From Turbatrix aceti (taxonomy: Eukaryota; Nematoda; Chromadorea; Rhabditida; Panagrolaimidae), in the NCBI GenBank assembly GCA_963969345.1, contig OZ017770.1, positions 4,225,246-4,289,245 of the forward strand: a DNA stretch of 64,000 bases. Direction: 5' to 3'. Within the stretch, counting starts at the first letter, position 1, and each line of letters begins with the position of its first letter. The translations under genes were made by a program, and so were the position numbers. Shown here piece after piece: positions 57,597-64,000 of this stretch. Below the pieces are notes generated by a model. It searched no databases, had not been told where the DNA came from, and saw only the letters and a list, made by a program, of their open reading frames with translations.

Positions 57597-58391
57597 CGTT
57601 GTGACGGAACAGATCACCTCAAGGTGAGAAAAACAACAAGGAAGAACGCGAAAAAAATAACTACGTATTGCAACTGCGACGCGCACGCGGTGCTTCCTGC
57701 CGCGAGTTTCGTTGGCCATTCAAGTATGTTCAAGTATGCCTTAGCTGTCCAGCGCGACCACCCCCGTTGCCGTCGTGCTAACGTTCACCTTTTCAATGTC
57801 AATAAGCACCAAAAGATCTGATTGTCCGTTTCGTTCATTGTTCTAGCGATCCAAGACACACCTTATGCTTGCAAGACATCGATTTGTGGGTGGCATAAGG
57901 AAAGGAGTGTCCATGCTTTCTATTCGTGAATGTGCTACGTCAGCAGACGATCATTCTGCTTAGTTTTGATTTTTATGGACGGTGGTGCATCTTAATTTTT
58001 AGATTATTATTTTTAGTATTGTATTTGCCATCTTAATTTAAAATAAAATATCCCCCTCATACTTGTTTACTTCTGAATTCATTCAGATTATACGACGATG
58101 AACACGTAATACGTGCCGTGAAATTCAAAAAACAGTTCATAAAAGTTTTTTTCTTCCTTGCGGAACTCTGACCTATTTATAAACTTTGATGTGAAACACA
58201 GGTAAAATCGTGCATAGATGTGTGTGTTGCTGGTATACAGTGTTGACCAACGGAGAATGTTCGGGAACCTGTGTGCAGACGTGTCATTTTTGGACGGACA
58301 CTTGCGTGCTTAGTCGTTTTTAATAGCTACAATTTGCTTACCAGGTATTAACTTGTATATTTCAGGCCGTAGTACTACCTTACGGGTCTTC
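57597..58391. other. Divergent intergenic region
   Basis: About 795 nt between the divergent TMEM70-like and glucosidase II genes; both promoters expected here. No frame with coding character. Confidence 0.5.
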
Positions 58392-61336
58392 ATGCAAGCG
58401 GTTAAAATTAAATCTGCTATTTTGCTTGCATTTATTGCGGCGGTTGCTCTTGCCGTAGATAGAGGAAATTTTAAAACATGTGAACAGGCTGGATTCTGCA
58501 AGTATGTAAAGTTTTCAGTTATCATCTTCTAATAAATAATAACAAGCGACTAACATAATATAATTACAAATCATAATCACCGTAGTAAGTATAATAAAAA
58601 ACGTAATATATTACTTTTAGACGTCATCGTACCGATGGCAGCACGCGCCCGGCCTACAATGTAGTTACAGGTTCCGTCGCTGCAAATGCCACGGCTTTAA
58701 ATGCTGTCATCTCAAGCTCTGAAAATGAGCTTAAGTTGGCGATCATTAACGTGGAAGACGGAATCGTTCAAATTGTTTTGGACGAAGCTAAGTCTGATCC
58801 TATCAGGCCACGCTTCCGACCACTCATCGCACTTACCGGAGCACCAAAGCAAACAACGTGCGTAGTTTTATTAAAAACAACCAACAAATAATCACAGCTT
58901 TTTAGTCTTCTGGATCCTAAGATTGATGAATCCGATGCTTCGTTCAAAACCACCAACGGAAACAAAATTGTGCTCAACTATACCCCGTTCCGCATCGACA
59001 TTTTTAATAAGAACAACGAAGTTTTTGTGAGCGTAAACTCCAAAAACCTGCTTAAATTTGAGCACTTCCGGGTTCAAACCGACAACGATGATGGTGAAGG
59101 TTTCTGGGAAGAATCCTTCAAGAACATTAAAGACAGCAAGCCTTTTGGCTCTAGTTCAGTTGGCCTGGACGTTTCCTTTATTGGATACAAGTTCCTCTAT
59201 GGCCTGCCTGAACACTCCGATTCCTTTGCCCTGCGCAGCACCACTGGCATTGACCCCTACCGCCTTTACAACCTTGATGTTTTCGAGTATGAAATCGGAA
59301 ACGGCATGGCTTTGTACGGCTCGGTGCCTTACGTCGTTGCTGCTCATCCCGAGCAAACTGTTTCGGCTCTGTGGTTGAATGCTGCTGAAACATGGGTTGA
59401 CATCGCGTCTTCGACCGCCGATAAAGGGGTACTTGCGTCTCTTGTTGACAAGTTGAAGACGTCAAAAGATGTTCCCCAAGTCGACGCTCATTTCATCTCG
59501 GAATCCGGTCTTGCTGAACTGTTCCTTTTCCTCGGCCCTTCGCCTAAGGACGTTTCCCGTCAATACTCTGGCATCACTGGTGTCACTCCTCTCCCACCGC
59601 AGTTTTCTATTGCATACCACCAGTGCCGCTGGAACTACAATGACGAGCAGGATGTAGCTGAGGTGAACGCCGGCTTTGACAAGTACGACATTCCCATGGA
59701 TGTCATGTGGCTTGACATTGAGCACACCGATGGCAAAAAGTATTTCACTTGGGATCCCGTTAAATTTGGCAACTCTCAGCAGATGCTGGATGACCTCTCC
59801 AGCAAGGGTCGTAAGCTGGTTGCCATTAGCGATCCTCACATCAAAAAGGAAGATGGATACCACGTTTATTCAAACGCCAAGGACGCTGGCTTCTTTGTTA
59901 AAAACATTGATGGCAATGATTACGAAGGTCATTGCTGGCCAGGTAACTCGCAATACCTTGATTATCTGAACCCGGAGACCCGCAAGTACTGGGCTGCTTT
60001 GTACCACTACGACAACTACAAGGGCACAGACCGTCACATGCATGTGTGGAATGACATGAACGAGCCATCAGTCTTTAGCGGACCCGAAGTCACTATGCAC
60101 AAAGATGCTCGCCATCATGGAGATTGGGAGCACCGTGACGTACACAACATTTACGGTTTCCTGCATACTCTGTCCACATATCAGGGCATGCTTGAGCGCG
60201 ACAACCACAAATACCGTCCGTTTATTCTCTCTCGATCGTTCTTTATTGGCAGCCAGCGTTACGTCGCCATCTGGACCGGTGACAACGCAGCTGAATGGTC
60301 TCACCTTAAGGCTAGCATTCCCATGTGCTTGTCTGTATCTATCGCTGGTGTTCCATTCGTCGGAGCTGATGTCGGTGGCTTCTTCAAGAACGTCGACGAA
60401 CAGCTTTTGGTGCGCTGGTATCAAGCCGGTGCATTCCAACCGTTCTTCCGTGCTCATGCTCACATTGATAACAAACGCCGTGAACCATGGCTCTACAACG
60501 AAAAAGTCAGAAACGCGATTCGCGGTGCCATCCAGAAGCGTTATGCTTTCCTGCCATACCTGTACACCCTGTTTTACGAGCACAGCCTTACCGGTGCTCC
60601 CGTCATGCGTCCTCTCTGGTACGAGTTCCCCGAAGACGAGCAGGCTTACGACGAAGAACGCGAGTATCTTCTTGGCCGTGCCCTTCTTGTCCGTCCCGTT
60701 ACCGAGCCTGATGTCACCCAGGTTTCGCTCTATCTTCCCGGAAAGCGTCGTGTCTGGTACGAGTGGCAGAACGAAAAGACCCGTCCCGCACCCGGAGCCG
60801 TTTACGTCGAAACACCTTTGGAAGCGATTCCTCTCTTCCAGCTTGGCGGCACCATTATTCCAACTCGCGAGCGTCCTCGTCGGTCATCTATCCTCATGCG
60901 CAACGATCCTATTACCCTGTACGTTGCCGCTGATTTCAAAGACTTTGCTAACGGCACTCTTTATCTGGATGACGGCGAAACCTTTGATTACCAAAATGGC
61001 CAATACTTATACTGGGGATTCACGTACAAGAAGCAGACTGACTTCCTGTACACCATCACATCGAAGAATCTTGACCCCAAGGGCGAATTTGATCCCGATG
61101 TTTACATTGAGAAGATTCTCATCCGCGGCATCCGTTATTATCCACGCAACGTGCATCTCTATTACGACGGTAATTTTTTTGAGTTTCTTGTTGACACATA
61201 TTTTTAATTTTTTTTATTTGCAGATTACAACCCCGAATCGCTTGACTTCGAGCACGATCGCGTCACGCACACAGTCACCATTCGCAAGCCAGGAGCATAC
61301 GTCTCGCGCGAATGGCGTATCGACATTCACACCTAA
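58392..61336 (+). CDS. Glucosidase II alpha subunit (neutral alpha-glucosidase AB, GH31)
   Basis: Four exons (58392-58501, 58621-58857, 58906-61169, 61224-61336) give 907 residues. A signal peptide (AILLAFIAAVALA) is followed by VDRGNFKTCEQAGFCKRHR, the conserved glucosidase II start. The GH31 core has GLPEHSDSFAL, PMDVMWLDIEHTDGKKYFTW, the nucleophile motif HVWNDMNEPSVFSGPE near 494-510 and the acid/base region WTGDNAAEW near 572. The enzyme trims the two inner glucoses from N-glycans in the ER, driving the calnexin/calreticulin cycle with its beta subunit. Length matches family (about 920-960). No KDEL, as expected, since the beta subunit retains it. Exon 3 alone encodes five sixths of the protein. 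Poly(A) signal at 61519. Confidence 0.97.
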
Positions 61337-61518
61337 AAACGATATGCCTCAGTATCGTTTTTACTTCACTCAATTTGATTACCATTTTTTACTAATTACT
61401 ATTTTTATTTATGTTTCACATTTTTTTAATTTGGAAAGTTTCAACATCAAACGATTTGTAGTTTGGCACTTTACGTTGTTTTAGACGTTGTACGTGTTTG
61501 GTTAATATTGTTATTACA

Positions 61519-61524
61519 AATAAA
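61519..61524 (+). terminator. Poly(A) signal of the glucosidase II gene
   Basis: AATAAA about 180 nt after the stop. Confidence 0.55.
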
Positions 61525-63466
61525 TGGACGAACGGAAGTTTGCTCCCGATTAAAGTGCAATGGTTAAAGGATAGCGGGGGACTTTGTATGCTACCAGACG
61601 CTCAATCTTCCTGTGCGTGACCAGAGTTTTCTACGACAAATTCTCCAAGATATCTCAAAAGTGATGAATCATTTAATAGAACGCATTTAATATTACCAAA
61701 TTTAAAAAACGGGGGGTTATCCGTTGCCAAATACAAGCTGTAAAATTCTATGAATTCTTGGCAATCTACGAGTCCATAAATCGAGACGTGCAGAATTTGC
61801 GCAAAAAGGCTTAAATCGTTGACTCAGAATTGGAATCAAAGACTACCACGGATAATATAAGACTGCAACAGACGTTAAAATATTTACAACTGCAATAAAC
61901 ATGTTTTTTAAGTGTTTTGATCCCCATGAACGTTCACTTATGAGAACGACCAAACGCAACCAACGCTTTTGAGGCGCAAATGTTCATTTTAGTCTAGGTG
62001 GTAGAATTTGGCGTTCGTTTGCTGCTTTGCGATAGTTACTCAGCGAATATTCGGTCGAATAGACCACATGCACTAAATCTACTCTTTCGCTCTGTTATTA
62101 CCTGAGTTGTGGCGACTGAACAGACTGCCGAGTGCGCAAACTGAAAACAAAAAAGAGCGCGCTGTTCAAGGCGTCAAACACCCTAGAATTAATAACAGAA
62201 ATATTCATTCAAAATTATTTTTTTAAAAGCTTCCCTCAACAGAAATATTCATTTAAAATTATGTTTTTTAAAAGCTTCCCTCAACACAAAACATAAATTT
62301 CGGATGTTGATGACACATTTGCAAAAAAAATAAATGACCAATTTTATGCAGCAATTCAAGGAGCAAAGAATGGTCACCAGACGCAATATCCTGTCTATTC
62401 ATGGTTTTATCCGGTTATCAGTATCACCCCCTCTTATTTTTTCACTCCTGTCTCAAAATGCTGGTTGTGACAACGTAGCGTGATGCGTGGATAAAATCCA
62501 ATTTTCTGACGTCAAAAAAATCCGTTTAAATTTGCAATGCAATAGAAAGTATGGAAAAAATAGTTTACGTGATACGGCGGGCGTTCTGTCAAACTTCTTA
62601 TGACCAACGCAATACTACTTGACCTTTCTCGGAGATGTCTTGCAAATTCAGTGTTCAATTTAAAAGTCCTACGCAGGCTGACTAATTTCTCTATCAGACA
62701 ATTAATAATTCCTCTTTCACCTGTAAACTGAGAAACAGAAACCTCTGCAGAAGCTTTAGCAGGGGCTTCTGAAAATCAGCCCGCGCATGCTAATGCACCT
62801 GCCCGGTAAAAGCTAATTGTGCCCAGAAATACACGGGACTGTAAATTTAAAGGTCGGTAAACAATAACATTAAATGCCGTTTTTACCGTACAAAAATAAG
62901 TTGCATTACTGTATTTTAACTGACATGAGCAATGGAATTTTGACGACCTTTCAAGCATTTTAATTTTTAATTTGTATTAGTTGTGCTCTTGTTAATAACC
63001 AGATTACAACGCATGTTCGTATGTATCATGCACATTAAGTTTGCTTCCTTATTTGCGATTAATTGCTGCTTTGCATGTGAACAAACGATGTAGAAAAGCA
63101 TTTTTTGAATTCTTCAAAGACAATGAATACTTCATTTTTTACCTTTTTTTCCAAAATGGATTACACGATACAGTAATATTGAAATAATGTTTACAGTGAA
63201 TGATTCGGCAACGTCGAAAGCGAGGAAATGTAATTGCAATTTTTGATACATCATTTTTTTCAACAATACGTGGGAATAATTGAAGGTCAGAGAGATAGAG
63301 AAAAAAAGGGCAAGGACAAGCTTCTACTCGACTTCATCAAGTGTTCGATTACAGGGGCAAGGATCGATCAAATGGATTGTATACACACAAAAGCTATTGC
63401 TATACAGGGGACAGATGTTATTCGTGCACAAATTTGGAGATATAGATGCTGTCATACGAGCTGTTG
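61525..63466. other. Intergenic region between convergent genes
   Basis: About 1.9 kb of AT-rich DNA with a two-copy 44-bp tandem duplication (62195-62284). No gene supported. Confidence 0.5.
62195..62284 (+). repeat. 44-bp tandem duplication
   Basis: Two adjacent copies starting ACAGAAATATTCATT and ending AAAAGCTTCCCTCA, differing by one substitution and small indels in the T-run. Confidence 0.85.

Positions 63467-64000
<534 letters not shown>

Overview
The window is animal nuclear DNA, most probably from a nematode. Introns are mostly 45-60 nt with GTAAGT/GTGAGT donors and TTTTCAG acceptors. Recognisable genes include an innexin, a Wnt, a CaMKI close to C. elegans CMK-1, vWA proteins with poly-Thr linkers and FMRFamide-receptor-like GPCRs. 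The exact lineage cannot be told from sequence alone. Because the genes are split by introns, the models below were assembled by hand from splice sites with frame checked across every junction.

Layout: 0-1.5 kb, 3' part of an unidentified gene; 1.5-4.8 kb, a complete but integrase-less Ty3/gypsy-type LTR retrotransposon with 109-bp LTRs and a 5-bp target duplication; 6.6-8.3 kb, an RGG-rich protein carrying only the second half of a Vasa-like DEAD-box helicase; 8.6-9.7 kb (-), DNase II; 10.1-12.1 kb (-), secreted double-vWA protein; 12.6-14.5 kb, protein tyrosine phosphatase; 14.7-16.1 kb (-), Wnt; 16.7-18.7 kb, two convergent four-TM proteins; 19.7-22.0 kb, secreted LEA-like repeat protein; 22.9-23.8 kb, small secreted amphipathic-repeat protein; 24.0-25.6 kb (-), histidine-type acid phosphatase; 26.7-27.0 kb (-), small secreted peptide precursor; 27.6-32.8 kb (-), two paralogous GPCRs; 35.1-37.4 kb (-), innexin; 37.4-45.2 kb, an AT-rich stretch without convincing genes; 46-48.3 kb, GC-rich island; 48.6-50.7 kb, psq-type HTH regulator; 51.4-53.2 kb, asparagine synthetase; 55.1-56.6 kb, Smr-domain protein; 56.8-57.6 kb (-), TMEM70-like; 58.4-61.3 kb, glucosidase II alpha; 63.5-64.0 kb (-), 3' end of CaMKI.

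The genes do not form one pathway. The most unusual parts are the truncated helicase, whose deletion scar is still visible in its intron; the two neighbouring secreted helical-repeat genes, which share a first-exon design and of which one has alternative membrane/soluble C-termini; the non-autonomous retrotransposon; and several enzymes or receptors with altered key residues (PTP, acid phosphatase, Smr, GPCR DRY motif).
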